Shown here: in pieces, positions 7,781-15,791 of the stretch
Position numbering within the stretch: position 1 is the stretch's first letter
Layout of the letters: the number at the start of each line of letters is the position of its first letter
Assembly (NCBI GenBank): GCA_947473045.1
Contig: CANJCO010000009.1
Coordinates: 1-64,000, forward strand
DNA: 64,000 nt
From: Myxococcales bacterium
Lineage (GTDB): Bacteria; Myxococcota_A; Polyangia; Polyangiales; Polyangiaceae
Direction of reading: 5' to 3'
Made by a program: the position numbers and the translations under genes
Notes under the pieces: model-generated
Databases searched by the model: none
What the model was told of the DNA's origin: nothing
The model's input: the letters and a program-made list of their open reading frames with translations, nothing else

Positions 7781-9033
7781 TCTCCCGCCTGCTCGCCATC
7801 GCTCTGTTTTTGGCCGCTGCACTGGCCATCGCCAGCCCTCCGGCGCCCGCGACGACGCCGCGGCCCTCGCCGCTTCCGCCCGGAGCGTTCGAGCCCGACA
7901 CCGGTCCGTCCGACGTCATTTATCCCGCCCAGTCGATCCCCCTGCGCTTCGACCACAAAAAGCACGTCAAAGACCTGGGACAGCGCTGCACCAGCTGTCA
8001 CCCCGGCGGCGCCACGAGCACGCAGGTGGCCGACCGACTCACGCCTCCCGGCACGAAATGCGACGGCTGCCACGCATCGAGCCACGCCGATTTGTCGGCG
8101 GTAAGGGCGGGCACAGGCTCGGCCCCCGGCGCATGCGCGACCTGCCACGAAGGCTACGTCCCCGGCGACGGAAACACGGTCGCGCGCGTAATCATGCAGA
8201 GCGCGAACATGGTCTTTTCGCACGCGAAACATTCGGTCAGAAACATCGGCTGCGCGCAGTGCCACGGCGCCGTCGAGGAGCTCGGCATCGCGACCCGCGA
8301 CCAGCTCCCGCGCATGCGAGGGTGCTTTTCGTGCCACCAAAAGTCCGACGCGGCCTCGCGCGGCGAAGCGAAGGGCGCGTGCGACACGTGCCACATCAAG
8401 GGACAAGGCGGCGAGGCCGGGCTGATCAGGACGCGCTTTCCGAGCGGCGCGCTGAAGCCTCCCGCGTGGCTGCGCGATGCCGAGCACGGGCCCGATTTCA
8501 TCGAACGCCACAAGCGCGCAGCCGGCGCCGACTCGCAGTTTTGCGGCAACTGCCACAAAGAAGATTTCTGCACCGACTGCCACGACGGCCGCGTGCGCAC
8601 GGCAGCGATTCACCCCGCCGACTACCTGAGCATGCACCCTGTCGAGGCGCAGCTTCAAACGCAGCGCTGCACCAGCTGCCACCGCGAGCAGAGCTTCTGC
8701 GTGCCGTGTCACCAGCGCCTTGGCATCACCCAGAGCGGTCCCGGCGGCGCCCACACTGCCGCGCGGTTTCATCCGCCGCCGAGCGTGTGGAGCGACGCGC
8801 CACGAAAGCCGGGCCATCACGCGTTCGAGGCGGAGCGAAACCTCTCGGCCTGCGTGAGCTGTCACGTCGAGCGCGATTGCGTCATGTGTCATGGCGGCCG
8901 GGGCATCGGCGGCGGCGTCAGCCCCCACTCGGCGGGCTTCCTCGCCGGGTGCGCCACCCAGCTGCGCCGCAACGCGCGGCCGTGCTTCATGTGCCACGAC
9001 CCGCGCGACGCGGAGCTCGCCCAGTGCCGCTGA
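7777..9033 (+). CDS. 13-heme c-type cytochrome, periplasmic
   Basis: The 418-residue exported protein has a signal peptide and a Pro-rich linker, then thirteen CXXCH heme-attachment motifs between residues 71 and 407 (CTSCH, CDGCH, CATCH, CAQCH, CFSCH, CDTCH, CGNCH, CTDCH, CTSCH, CVPCH, CVSCH, CVMCH, CFMCH). Extra histidines in FDHKKH, FSHAKH and similar phrases are likely distal heme ligands, giving bis-His, low-potential hemes. Heme density and length resemble periplasmic electron-transfer cytochromes such as decaheme MtrA. The ATG at 7777 overlaps the stop of the upstream barrel gene (ATGA). It would carry electrons between the periplasm and the outer membrane. The terminal partner cannot be told from sequence. 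Confidence 0.88.
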   Translation: MISRLLAIALFLAAALAIASPPAPATTPRPSPLPPGAFEPDTGPSDVIYPAQSIPLRFDHKKHVKDLGQRCTSCHPGGATSTQVADRLTPPGTKCDGCHASSHADLSAVRAGTGSAPGACATCHEGYVPGDGNTVARVIMQSANMVFSHAKHSVRNIGCAQCHGAVEELGIATRDQLPRMRGCFSCHQKSDAASRGEAKGACDTCHIKGQGGEAGLIRTRFPSGALKPPAWLRDAEHGPDFIERHKRAAGADSQFCGNCHKEDFCTDCHDGRVRTAAIHPADYLSMHPVEAQLQTQRCTSCHREQSFCVPCHQRLGITQSGPGGAHTAARFHPPPSVWSDAPRKPGHHAFEAERNLSACVSCHVERDCVMCHGGRGIGGGVSPHSAGFLAGCATQLRRNARPCFMCHDPRDAELAQCR

Positions 9034-9174
9034 GCCGAAAAAAAGCACGGCGTTTGGCACACCCGGCCGCGGCCCCGCGCGACGAAAGCGCCGCATTGCC
9101 CTTGCGCGCGCTGCCTTCGGAGCGATATACCGTCCGTCTTCTGAAATTCGGCCCAGCCGCCGAGGAGGACGTCC

Positions 9175-9429
9175 GTGAAAGAGCTCGTTGCCTACCTTCT
9201 CGACAACATGTACCTCGACTTCCAAGGCGAGGTTTCGATCGACACCGTTCGTCAGCTCCTGCGGGGCGACGAGAGCCGCGAGGCGAAGGCCTTGCTCTCG
9301 AAGCTGATCGCCGACAAGGGCGTCGAGGACCTCCTCATCACGCTGGCCGACTGCCTAAAAGACAACCTGCGCTCGGGCATCACCGAGAACACGGTCCGAG
9401 AGCAGCTCTCTCTCTACTCCGACAGCTGA
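9175..9429 (+). CDS. Small acidic helical protein of unknown function
   Basis: The 84-residue product is not recognised. It is soluble, acidic and predicted helical, with the opening KELVAYLLDNMYLDF and a middle resembling a heptad pattern (VRQLLRG, AKALLSKLIAD, LLITLADCLKD). It has no signal peptide and only one Cys. The start is GTG 9175, preceded by GAGGAGG at about six bases. It lies between the 13-heme cytochrome and the heme lipoprotein gene and overlaps the latter's most likely start, so it belongs to the same transcription unit. A cytoplasmic regulatory role is only a guess. Confidence 0.7.
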   Translation: MKELVAYLLDNMYLDFQGEVSIDTVRQLLRGDESREAKALLSKLIADKGVEDLLITLADCLKDNLRSGITENTVREQLSLYSDS

Positions 9430-10352
9430 TCGGCGCGGCGCTCGTCGCGCTGCCGATTGCCTGTGATCAGGGCCCCGCGGACGACCTTCCGTCGCGAGGC
9501 CCTGCGGTGCATCTCGTCCGCACCAGCGTGAGCGCGGCCCAAACGTCGCCCGCCGACGCGCCGCTCGTGTTCGCGTTCGACCGTCTCCTCAACCCGGCGA
9601 CGATCACGCGCCAGTCGTTTTCTCTGCGCGATGCGTTTGGGCAGGCGCCCTCGTCGCCCATCGTGGTCTACGATCCGGTGGCGCGCACCGTCACGCTGTC
9701 GAACGCGAGCCGCGGCGCAGCGTGGTTGCTCGAAAATCAGCCCTATCGCGTCGTACTGGGCGTCCCGAAAGATGGGGCGGATCTGGGCGGCGTGCGGGCG
9801 ATCGATGGCGCCACGCTCGAAAACCCAGTGATCGTGGAGTTTCTGACCACGCGGGCGGCAGGCGTGACCGCAACGCCGACCGTGTCTTACTGCGCCGACG
9901 TTGCTCCAAAGTTCAAGGCCTGCGCGGGCTGTCATGACGCCGCAGGTCCCGACGCCGGCGCGCCCTACATGGGGCTCGCGATGACCACCGAAGATGGGCT
10001 GCGCGCGAGCGCGATTGGGCGCGTGGCGAGGCAGCTCACGACGGGAGCCCGCGCAGGCGTGCAGCCGCCCGGCGCTGCATTCGCCGTCAACATGCCCATC
10101 ATCGATCCGGGAAACCCTGGAAACAGCTACTTGATCTACAAGCTGCTTTCTGGCGGCGAGCCCGACAATCCCGACGCGGCCGGCGATCCGGCGGCTGCGC
10201 TGCATGCGCCGCTGGCTCCGGACGAAGCCGCGCGCCTGCGCGAGCAAATCATCGGAGCGCCGATGCCTGTGAACGCCCCGCGACTCAGCTTCGGCGAGCT
10301 CGAGCTCGTTCGCGCGTGGATCGCGCAGGGCGCCAAGCTGGACTGCCCCTGA
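9426..10352 (+). CDS. Heme-binding lipoprotein with Ig-like domain; start unresolved
   Basis: The product, about 308 residues, has a lipobox (ALPIAC) followed by a beta-rich bacterial Ig-like region of the kind with a LVFAFDRLLNPATIT-type phrase. It then has a single CXXCH (CAGCH, about residue 166) and a helical C-terminal part. It would be a lipid-anchored monoheme protein on the periplasmic or outer face. No ATG, GTG or TTG exists in frame nearby. CTG 9426 overlaps the previous stop as CTGA and fits coupled translation, but gives a short signal peptide without basic residues. A CTG at 9351 would give a longer, basic n-region. The frame is open from far upstream, so a frameshift from the preceding gene is also possible. 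Confidence 0.75.
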   Translation: MIGAALVALPIACDQGPADDLPSRGPAVHLVRTSVSAAQTSPADAPLVFAFDRLLNPATITRQSFSLRDAFGQAPSSPIVVYDPVARTVTLSNASRGAAWLLENQPYRVVLGVPKDGADLGGVRAIDGATLENPVIVEFLTTRAAGVTATPTVSYCADVAPKFKACAGCHDAAGPDAGAPYMGLAMTTEDGLRASAIGRVARQLTTGARAGVQPPGAAFAVNMPIIDPGNPGNSYLIYKLLSGGEPDNPDAAGDPAAALHAPLAPDEAARLREQIIGAPMPVNAPRLSFGELELVRAWIAQGAKLDCP

Positions 10353-10360
10353 CCGGAGTT

Positions 10361-11272
10361 TTAGCCGGCGACGCGATTGCGACCGGCCTCTTTGGCGGCG
10401 TAGAGCGCCTGATCGGCTCGCTCGTAGAGACGCTCGGGAGACTCGCCGCCGCCCCACTCCGCCACGCCTGCGCTGATCGTCGATGAGAAGAGGAGATCGA
10501 CGCCAAACTTGGTCGCGGCCACGGCGCGCCGCACTTTTTCTGCGAGCTTCAGCGCGTCGGCGCGGGCAACGTCGGGCAGCAGCACCCCGAACTCTTCGCC
10601 CCCTGTGCGCGCGAACACGGCCGGCGGAGCGACGAGCGGAGTGATGGCCGCGGCGAGCTGACGAAGCACGGCGTCGCCGACAACGTGCCCCTGGGTGTCG
10701 TTGGTGCGCTTGAAGTGATCGATGTCGAGCAGCACGAGCGACAGCGGTCCGCCATCGTTCGCCGTCCGCCCAACTTCGCGCTCGAGCGCCTCGTCGAAAT
10801 AACGGCGGTTGTAAGTCTGCGTGAGCCCATCGATGGTCATGAGGCGGTAGATTTCCTCGTGATAATTCGCCTCGACGTTGGCTCCAGAAAGAAATTTGAA
10901 GATGTTCCGCCCAATGCGGACGCGGTCGCCGTCTTCGAGAATGTGTTCGACGACGGGCCGATCACCGACGAAGGTTCCGTTCGTCGAGCCGAGATCGGAG
11001 AGCAGAAACACGAGCGCGCGCCGCTGAATTTTCGCGTGCGAACGACTCACTGCGTCCTGATCGAGCGTAATGTCGCTCGACGACGAGCGGCCGATCACCA
11101 CCGTTTCGGCGAGCAGCCAGCGCTTGCCGATTTCCTCGCCGTAGATGCAGACGAGGCATGCGTGCCCAAACTCGAGGCCGCTCGAGCGCTCCGCGGCCTC
11201 GCCGACGCGGCGCGAGCGCGTGATGGTCACGGTGTCTTCGGGGCTACGCGTGAGCTTCTTCGAGCGCGGCAC
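10361..11272 (-). CDS. Diguanylate cyclase with N-terminal FHA domain
   Basis: The 303-residue cytoplasmic protein combines an FHA phosphothreonine-binding domain (about residues 38-128; GRSSSSDI, SRSHAKI and DLGSTNGT present) with a GGDEF domain (about 138-303). The active-site motif is GGEEF at 224-228, a functional variant, and DIDHFKRTND supplies the metal-binding residues. It should make cyclic di-GMP from two GTP. The RxxD inhibitory site expected just before the motif is absent, so product inhibition is unlikely. The FHA domain suggests control by a Ser/Thr kinase. It converges on the cytochrome cluster with only 8 bases between the stops. Confidence 0.93.
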   Translation of the reverse strand: MPRSKKLTRSPEDTVTITRSRRVGEAAERSSGLEFGHACLVCIYGEEIGKRWLLAETVVIGRSSSSDITLDQDAVSRSHAKIQRRALVFLLSDLGSTNGTFVGDRPVVEHILEDGDRVRIGRNIFKFLSGANVEANYHEEIYRLMTIDGLTQTYNRRYFDEALEREVGRTANDGGPLSLVLLDIDHFKRTNDTQGHVVGDAVLRQLAAAITPLVAPPAVFARTGGEEFGVLLPDVARADALKLAEKVRRAVAATKFGVDLLFSSTISAGVAEWGGGESPERLYERADQALYAAKEAGRNRVAG

Positions 11273-11320
11273 GACTTCAGTCTAGCTGAGCCGAGCGAAA
11301 GCGATCGATCGAACGTGCGA

Positions 11321-12409
11321 CTAAATCGTCACTTCGCGAAGGCGGATCGCCGCCCGGTCGGCGACGCCCAGGCCCAGATCGCCGGCCGCCTGAATGTAGG
11401 CGGGCTCGCGTCCCTCGGCCGAAAGCGTACGAAGTCCCCGCTTTTTGCGGTGATCCTCGACAACCTCCCAGCCTATGCGATCCATCGCCACCGGATCGGT
11501 GCTCGCGTAGACGGCCTCATAGGGGGCGCGGTACTGCGGGTATTTGTTGAGCGGCCCGCCGTGATACATGACCTTGAACGCGTCGGTGATGGTCAGCCGC
11601 AGACGGCTTTTGATAACGTCTTGTGCCGCGAGCAGGGCGATCTGCGGCGAGGCGTGGTGCACGTGAAAGTCGTGCGGGTTGATGGTGCATCCGTGCGTCA
11701 TGTTCTTGAGCGCGCCGGTGTAGCCGCAAATCGAGTGATCCTTGATGAGCGCGAAGTTGATCAGCGCGGTCGACTCGGTGAGCACACGGACGAACTTCGT
11801 CTGCACGCCCGTGCCGGGGATCATGCGGTAGTCCATCGTGGCGTCGGCGTTGTTGTGAACCGCCACCTTCACTCCAGCCGGCACGTTGCCCGCGTGAATG
11901 CGCGTACCGGCCAAAAACGATGAATACTGCTCGAGCACGGTGATGTTGGCCGCGGGGACGCCGCCCGCGATCATGGCCTCGATGAACGGCAGGATGAGCT
12001 CTTTGTTGGTCGACATTTCAGACAGCGCGATGCCGTTCGGCTTGACGCAGACTTTGTCTTCCGGATGCACGAAGAGCTTCACCGCCTCGACGAGATCGGT
12101 CTTGCCGGTGAGCTCGGCAAGCACGCGCGTGAGCATCGCCTTCGCGTCGTCGGCCTTGGGATAGAGCTTGTTCGGCATGAGGCTGTCGGCCTTGGAGACC
12201 TTGACAACGGTGCCGGGCGAAGCGAACGGCGTGAAGCCGGCGGGCGGCTGCGCTGCGAGATTTTGCGGCGCGGCAGCGGCCTTGCCTGCGAGCGCCGCTT
12301 TTGCGCCGAGCGTCGTGACGGCAGCCGCCGCGACGGCAGCCGCGCCCACGAAAGAGCGTCGGGAAAGCGCGTCTTCACGCTGGGTTTCGAGATCGCGATC
12401 GTCAGCCAT
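11321..12409 (-). CDS. Tat-exported DUF362 protein
   Basis: The 362-residue product begins with a twin-arginine signal (SRRSFVG, Arg 17-18, then a long Ala-rich segment), so it is exported folded. The mature domain matches DUF362: VCVKPNGIALSEM, then an FALIKDHSICGYTGALKNMTHG-type segment (about residues 215-240) and ending phrases such as STDPVAMDRIGWEVVE. DUF362 proteins often accompany iron-sulfur or cofactor proteins; the reaction is unknown. No CxxC cluster motif is seen here. ATG 12409 has GGAGG four bases upstream and is chosen over an in-frame TTG at 12427. It appears monocistronic. Confidence 0.85.
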   Translation of the reverse strand: MADDRDLETQREDALSRRSFVGAAAVAAAAVTTLGAKAALAGKAAAAPQNLAAQPPAGFTPFASPGTVVKVSKADSLMPNKLYPKADDAKAMLTRVLAELTGKTDLVEAVKLFVHPEDKVCVKPNGIALSEMSTNKELILPFIEAMIAGGVPAANITVLEQYSSFLAGTRIHAGNVPAGVKVAVHNNADATMDYRMIPGTGVQTKFVRVLTESTALINFALIKDHSICGYTGALKNMTHGCTINPHDFHVHHASPQIALLAAQDVIKSRLRLTITDAFKVMYHGGPLNKYPQYRAPYEAVYASTDPVAMDRIGWEVVEDHRKKRGLRTLSAEGREPAYIQAAGDLGLGVADRAAIRLREVTI

Positions 12410-12516
12410 GAGACCTCCAGGGGGCAATCACGCACGGGTAGACGTGCCTGACACCGCACGCAAGCTACCATGAAGTGAGGCCGGCATCCGACCGGGCTCA
12501 CGGGGAGGAAATTACC

Positions 12517-12843
12517 ATGGCGACGCGCGCAGAGCAGTCCCGCAGTGCATCGGAGCGCAAACACGATGCCGCACACCCAAAGAAGCGGGCATCGACAACG
12601 ACGAGGCCGAAAAAGGCGACCGCCAGGGGGCCCCGAAAAAAGTCGCCCGCTCCCTACGCGGCGGAGGCGAAGCCGGCGGCCGGCAAGCGACCGTCGCGGC
12701 GTTCGTCGCGCGCCTCGCACGATCACCTGCGCAGCGACACGGCCATGGTGTTGCGGTCCGAGCTTCGCGCGCGCGCCCCCGAAAACCAGGCGCGCGGCGC
12801 GAAGGCGAAGGCTGCGCGGGTCAAGGGCAAGCCCACGCGCTGA
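12517..12843 (+). CDS. Small Lys/Arg/Ala-rich basic protein
   Basis: The 108-residue protein is strongly basic, with many KK, KKA, RP and PKK steps and almost no hydrophobic core, so it is probably unfolded alone. Composition resembles histone-H1-like or nucleoid-associated tails, suggesting nucleic-acid binding, but no domain is recognised. Existence is supported by a strong ribosome-binding site (GGGGAGGAA at 12502-12510) six bases before ATG 12517. The start given by the longest frame (12475) has no such site. It is divergent from the DUF362 gene. Confidence 0.65.
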   Translation: MATRAEQSRSASERKHDAAHPKKRASTTTRPKKATARGPRKKSPAPYAAEAKPAAGKRPSRRSSRASHDHLRSDTAMVLRSELRARAPENQARGAKAKAARVKGKPTR

Positions 12844-12997
12844 GCGCAGGTTGGGCCGAGGGCCGCGGCCATGCAGCTGGCTGGCCCCCGCCCTGGCCCC
12901 CGGGCCAAAGGGCCACCCCGGCGCCCTCCGAATTTGCTGTTTTTCCGCCATAATCGAGGCGTTTCGAGCTGGCATGCGGCTGGCTTTTGGGGGGCGC

Positions 12998-13597
12998 ATG
13001 AAGCTCCTCAACTCGCTGGTTTGCGCATTCGTCGTGTCCTTCGCTGCGGGGTGCTCGTCCGCGCCCGGCTCTTCGCCCGCATCCGTCGGCGACCCCGACC
13101 CGCTCGTGGCCAGCGGCGGCGCGCTCGCTACGGCCTGCGTCAACTGCCACGGTGCCGATCTGTCGGGGAGCGCGGCGATGCTGCCGGGCACTTCGATTTA
13201 CGCGCCCAACCTCACGCCCGATTTCGCCACCGGCCTCGGGTCATGGAGCGATCACGACGTCGCGAACGCGATGCGAGCCGGCGTCGACAACGAGGGGCAT
13301 GTTCTGTGTTCGGTCATGCCGCGGTTCGACATGCTGAGCGACAGTGCCGCGCGAGAGCTCGTCGCGTATTTGCGCTCGATTCCAGCCGTGAGCCACGCTC
13401 CGCACGAGGGGGCGTGCGAGGCCTCTCCCGACGCCGCAACGCCCGAAGTCGACCCATGCGACGGCCTCGCGGATCCGTCCACGCCCGCGCGCTGCGACGC
13501 GTGCCTCGGAGAGGGCTGCGCCCCGAACGGTTGCCGCGCGAGCTACTGGTGCGACACGCGCGATCGCGCCTGCGTGCCGCGACCCTACGGCTGCTAG
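12998..13597 (+). CDS. Monoheme cytochrome c lipoprotein with Cys-rich tail
   Basis: The 199-residue lipoprotein has a signal peptide ending in the lipobox AAGC (Cys about 18). It carries one CXXCH (CVNCH, about residue 49), a phrase typical of small cytochromes (GTSIYAPNLTPDFATGLGSW) and a likely Met ligand in SVMPRFDML. It would carry electrons at a membrane surface. The last 45 residues add nine further cysteines spaced CDxC, GCAPNGC, WC, ACVPRPYGC, a disulfide-type tail not usual for this family. ATG 12998 follows GGGGGGC; another ATG at 12974 would add eight residues. The segment between 12844 and 12997 holds a GC-rich palindrome around GGCCCCCGGGCC. Confidence 0.85.
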   Translation: MKLLNSLVCAFVVSFAAGCSSAPGSSPASVGDPDPLVASGGALATACVNCHGADLSGSAAMLPGTSIYAPNLTPDFATGLGSWSDHDVANAMRAGVDNEGHVLCSVMPRFDMLSDSAARELVAYLRSIPAVSHAPHEGACEASPDAATPEVDPCDGLADPSTPARCDACLGEGCAPNGCRASYWCDTRDRACVPRPYGC

Positions 13598-13616
13598 ACT
13601 GCTGCTCGGCGGCCGC

Positions 13617-14264
13617 TCACGGCCCGGAGTAAAACGCCACGCGCACGCCGAGCTGCAGCCAGTACGCGTCGATCGAGCTCGCCGTGATGTAGTTGTATTC
13701 TACAGTTGGCGCGATCGTCAGGTGCCGCACAGGCCTCAGCTCGTAAAACGCACCCGCGCCGAGCACCGACTGCGTGCCGGCGGCGCCCTCATACGATCCG
13801 CGCGAGGGGTCGAGCCTCGCCGCGCCGACGCCAAACTGGGCCACGAACCCGAGATCGCGCAGCGCGGGACGCACCGAATAAAGCGGGAACGCTTCGAGCC
13901 TGAAGCCGCCCACATAGCCGGTCATCGACCAGTCGCCGTTACCGAGGCGCGAGGTGCCGCCAAAGAGACCGAAGTTGAACACGTCGGCGAGCGCGCCCAT
14001 CACGAACGCCGAGCCGCCATAGCCCGGCATCAAGCCGCCCGCAGCGTAGTACGCCGGCACGTCGACCTTTTGGATGTCGTTCGGGTAGCCGCTCGCCGTG
14101 CCGAGCGAAAGCCCCGCCGACAGGCCGACCACGAGCCCGCTGCGGCGCTCGGCGGGCGAAGCGAGCGCGGGGTCGTTCGACCCGGCGTCAGCCGCGAACG
14201 CGGGGTGGGGGGCTACCAGCCCGAAGGACACAACAGCCGCAGACAGGACGCGCGAGAGCTTCAC
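13617..14264 (-). CDS. Outer-membrane beta-barrel protein
   Basis: The product, about 215 residues, has a signal peptide (VKLSRVLSAAVVSFG to AFA, about residue 24). It is then an alternating strand pattern with glycine turns and a terminal strand ending in FYSG. Phrases such as GFVAQFGVGAARLD and LTIAPTVEYNYITA are typical of small 8-10-stranded OmpA/OmpW-like barrels. No specific family is recognised. GTG 14264 is chosen because any further upstream start would run into the glyA promoter and gene. Both genes are divergent, with 94 bases between starts. Confidence 0.7.
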   Translation of the reverse strand: MKLSRVLSAAVVSFGLVAPHPAFAADAGSNDPALASPAERRSGLVVGLSAGLSLGTASGYPNDIQKVDVPAYYAAGGLMPGYGGSAFVMGALADVFNFGLFGGTSRLGNGDWSMTGYVGGFRLEAFPLYSVRPALRDLGFVAQFGVGAARLDPSRGSYEGAAGTQSVLGAGAFYELRPVRHLTIAPTVEYNYITASSIDAYWLQLGVRVAFYSGP

Positions 14265-14321
14265 GGCACTGCTTCTAGCGAAATTCGGGCGCGCGCGCGA
14301 GCCGGCAGACAGTGCGCGCCC

Positions 14322-14350
14322 CTGCCAGACTCGCCAACATCGTGTAGTAT
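14322..14350 (+). promoter_or_regulatory. Candidate glyA promoter (leaderless)
   Basis: CTGCCA (14322-14327) and TAGTAT (14345-14350) are 17 bases apart, each matching four of six consensus bases. The -10 box ends 8 bases before the glyA ATG and no Shine-Dalgarno site is present, so transcription would start at about the start codon. Confidence 0.4.
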
Positions 14351-14358
14351 CCCCCGCC

Positions 14359-15639
14359 ATGCTCGAGCCCGATCTCCGCGCCGCCGACCCCGCCATCGCC
14401 ACCCTCATCGACGACGAAAACCGCCGCGAGCACGAGTCGCTGCGGCTCATCGCGAGCGAAAACTACGCCTCGCGCGCGGTCATGGAAGCCACCGGATCGT
14501 GCCTGACGAACAAATATTCCGAGGGCTACGCGCGCAAGCGCTACTACGAGGGACAGCAGGTCATCGACCAAGTCGAGGAGCTCGCGATCTCGCGCGTCAA
14601 GGCGCTCTTTGCAAAGACGCGGGGCAAGGGCGAAGGGCAGGACGACCTCCACGTGAACGTGCAGCCCTACTCGGGCAGCCCCGCCAACCTCGCCGTCTAC
14701 CTCGCGTTCTGTCAGGCCGGCGATACGATCATGGGCCTCGGCCTCGCATCGGGCGGTCACCTGACGCACGGCCACTCCGTCTCGATCACGGGCAAATATT
14801 TTAAGAGCGTGCCTTACGGTGTGCGCCGTACCGACTGCCGCATCGACATGGACGAAGTGCGCTCGCTCGCCAGGGAGCACAAACCGAAGGTGCTCTGGGC
14901 GGGGACTACGGCGTACCCGCGCGCCCTCGATTTCGCCGCCTTTCGCGAGATCGCAGACGAAGTCGGCGCCATCCTCGCGGCCGACATCGCGCACATCTCG
15001 GGGCTGGTCGTGGCGGGCGTTCACCCGTCGCCGGTCGGCTACGCCGACGTGATCACCTCCACCACCCACAAGACCTTCCGCGGCCCTCGCGGAGGCATGA
15101 TTCTCTGCAAAAAAGAGCACGCCGCAGCGATCGATCGCGCCGTGTTTCCGGGGCTGCAAGGCGGCCCGCACAACCACACCACCGCTGGCATCGCCGTCGC
15201 TGCCCACGAAGCCGCGCGGCCCGAATTCGTGCAGTATGCACAGAACGTCGTCGACAACGCGAAGGCCCTCGGCGAGGCGCTCTCCGCGCGCGGTTTCGCG
15301 GTCGTCACCGGCGGAACCGACAACCACCTCCTGCTCGTCGATGTGACCGCCAAAGGCGTCACCGGCAAGGTGCTCGCGCAGGCGCTCGATCGCGCCAACA
15401 TCGTACTCAACTACAACGCGGTGCCGTTCGACCCGCGCAAACCGTTCGATCCGTCGGGCATTCGCATCGGCACGCCCGCCGTGACGTCGCGCGGCATGGG
15501 CCGCGACGTGATGCTGATGCTCGCCGAGTGGATCGACCGCGTGACCGCTGCGCCCGCCGACGATTCGGTCGTGGCCGGCGTTGCGGCCGAGGTCAAGGCG
15601 CTCTGCGAGAAATACCCGGCGCCCGGCCTGCGGCTTTAA
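14359..15639 (+). CDS. glyA: Serine hydroxymethyltransferase
   Basis: The 426-residue enzyme interconverts serine and glycine with tetrahydrofolate, using pyridoxal phosphate. Key segments are IASENYAS (about 33-40), NKYSEGYARKRYYEG, the YSGSPANLAVY segment, the GHLTHGHSVS segment, the aspartate region AADIAHISGLV, and the PLP-lysine motif TSTTHKTFRGPRGG with Lys about 238. Length and all motifs are normal, so it is functional and cytoplasmic. The ATG at 14359 has no visible Shine-Dalgarno site and lies 8 bases after a candidate -10 box. Its stop codon is one base before repeat copy B, whose hairpins would form in the 3' end of the glyA mRNA. Confidence 0.97.
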   Translation: MLEPDLRAADPAIATLIDDENRREHESLRLIASENYASRAVMEATGSCLTNKYSEGYARKRYYEGQQVIDQVEELAISRVKALFAKTRGKGEGQDDLHVNVQPYSGSPANLAVYLAFCQAGDTIMGLGLASGGHLTHGHSVSITGKYFKSVPYGVRRTDCRIDMDEVRSLAREHKPKVLWAGTTAYPRALDFAAFREIADEVGAILAADIAHISGLVVAGVHPSPVGYADVITSTTHKTFRGPRGGMILCKKEHAAAIDRAVFPGLQGGPHNHTTAGIAVAAHEAARPEFVQYAQNVVDNAKALGEALSARGFAVVTGGTDNHLLLVDVTAKGVTGKVLAQALDRANIVLNYNAVPFDPRKPFDPSGIRIGTPAVTSRGMGRDVMLMLAEWIDRVTAAPADDSVVAGVAAEVKALCEKYPAPGLRL

Positions 15640-15640
15640 C

Positions 15641-15791
15641 AGGGTGCTCGAAAAACACCCTGTTAGTAATTGGCGAAGCCAGTTGCGTGGGGTGGGGACC
15701 GGCGAAAAACCGCGTTTTTCGGGGCGGGGAGGTGCATGCCTCACCGAGATGAAAGGCTAGCAGGCCGCTGCTTCAACGGCCTGTTAGCGCG
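15641..15791. repeat. Six-hairpin intergenic repeat, copy B
   Basis: This is a diverged copy of the element at 1-147, in the same orientation, starting one base after the glyA stop. Hairpins correspond to H1 (15641-15661, 6 bp), H2 (AATTGGC with GCCAGTT), H4 (8 bp around CGC), H5 (one mismatch) and H6 (15756-15788, 12 bp). Relative to copy A, three stem changes give U.G, U.G and G.U pairs when read as plus-strand RNA. The outer or inner ends of H1, H4 and H6 are eroded. Its right part forms the 3' end of the minus-strand MYXO-CTERM gene, supplying about the last 13 codons and the stop. It probably acts at the 3' end of glyA mRNA or as a mobile palindromic element. Confidence 0.88.

Noticed and set aside
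9096-9131. Sigma-70 promoter before the 84-residue gene
   Set aside because: Boxes TTGCGC and TATACC match only three to four of six bases; operon read-through from the cytochrome gene is as likely.
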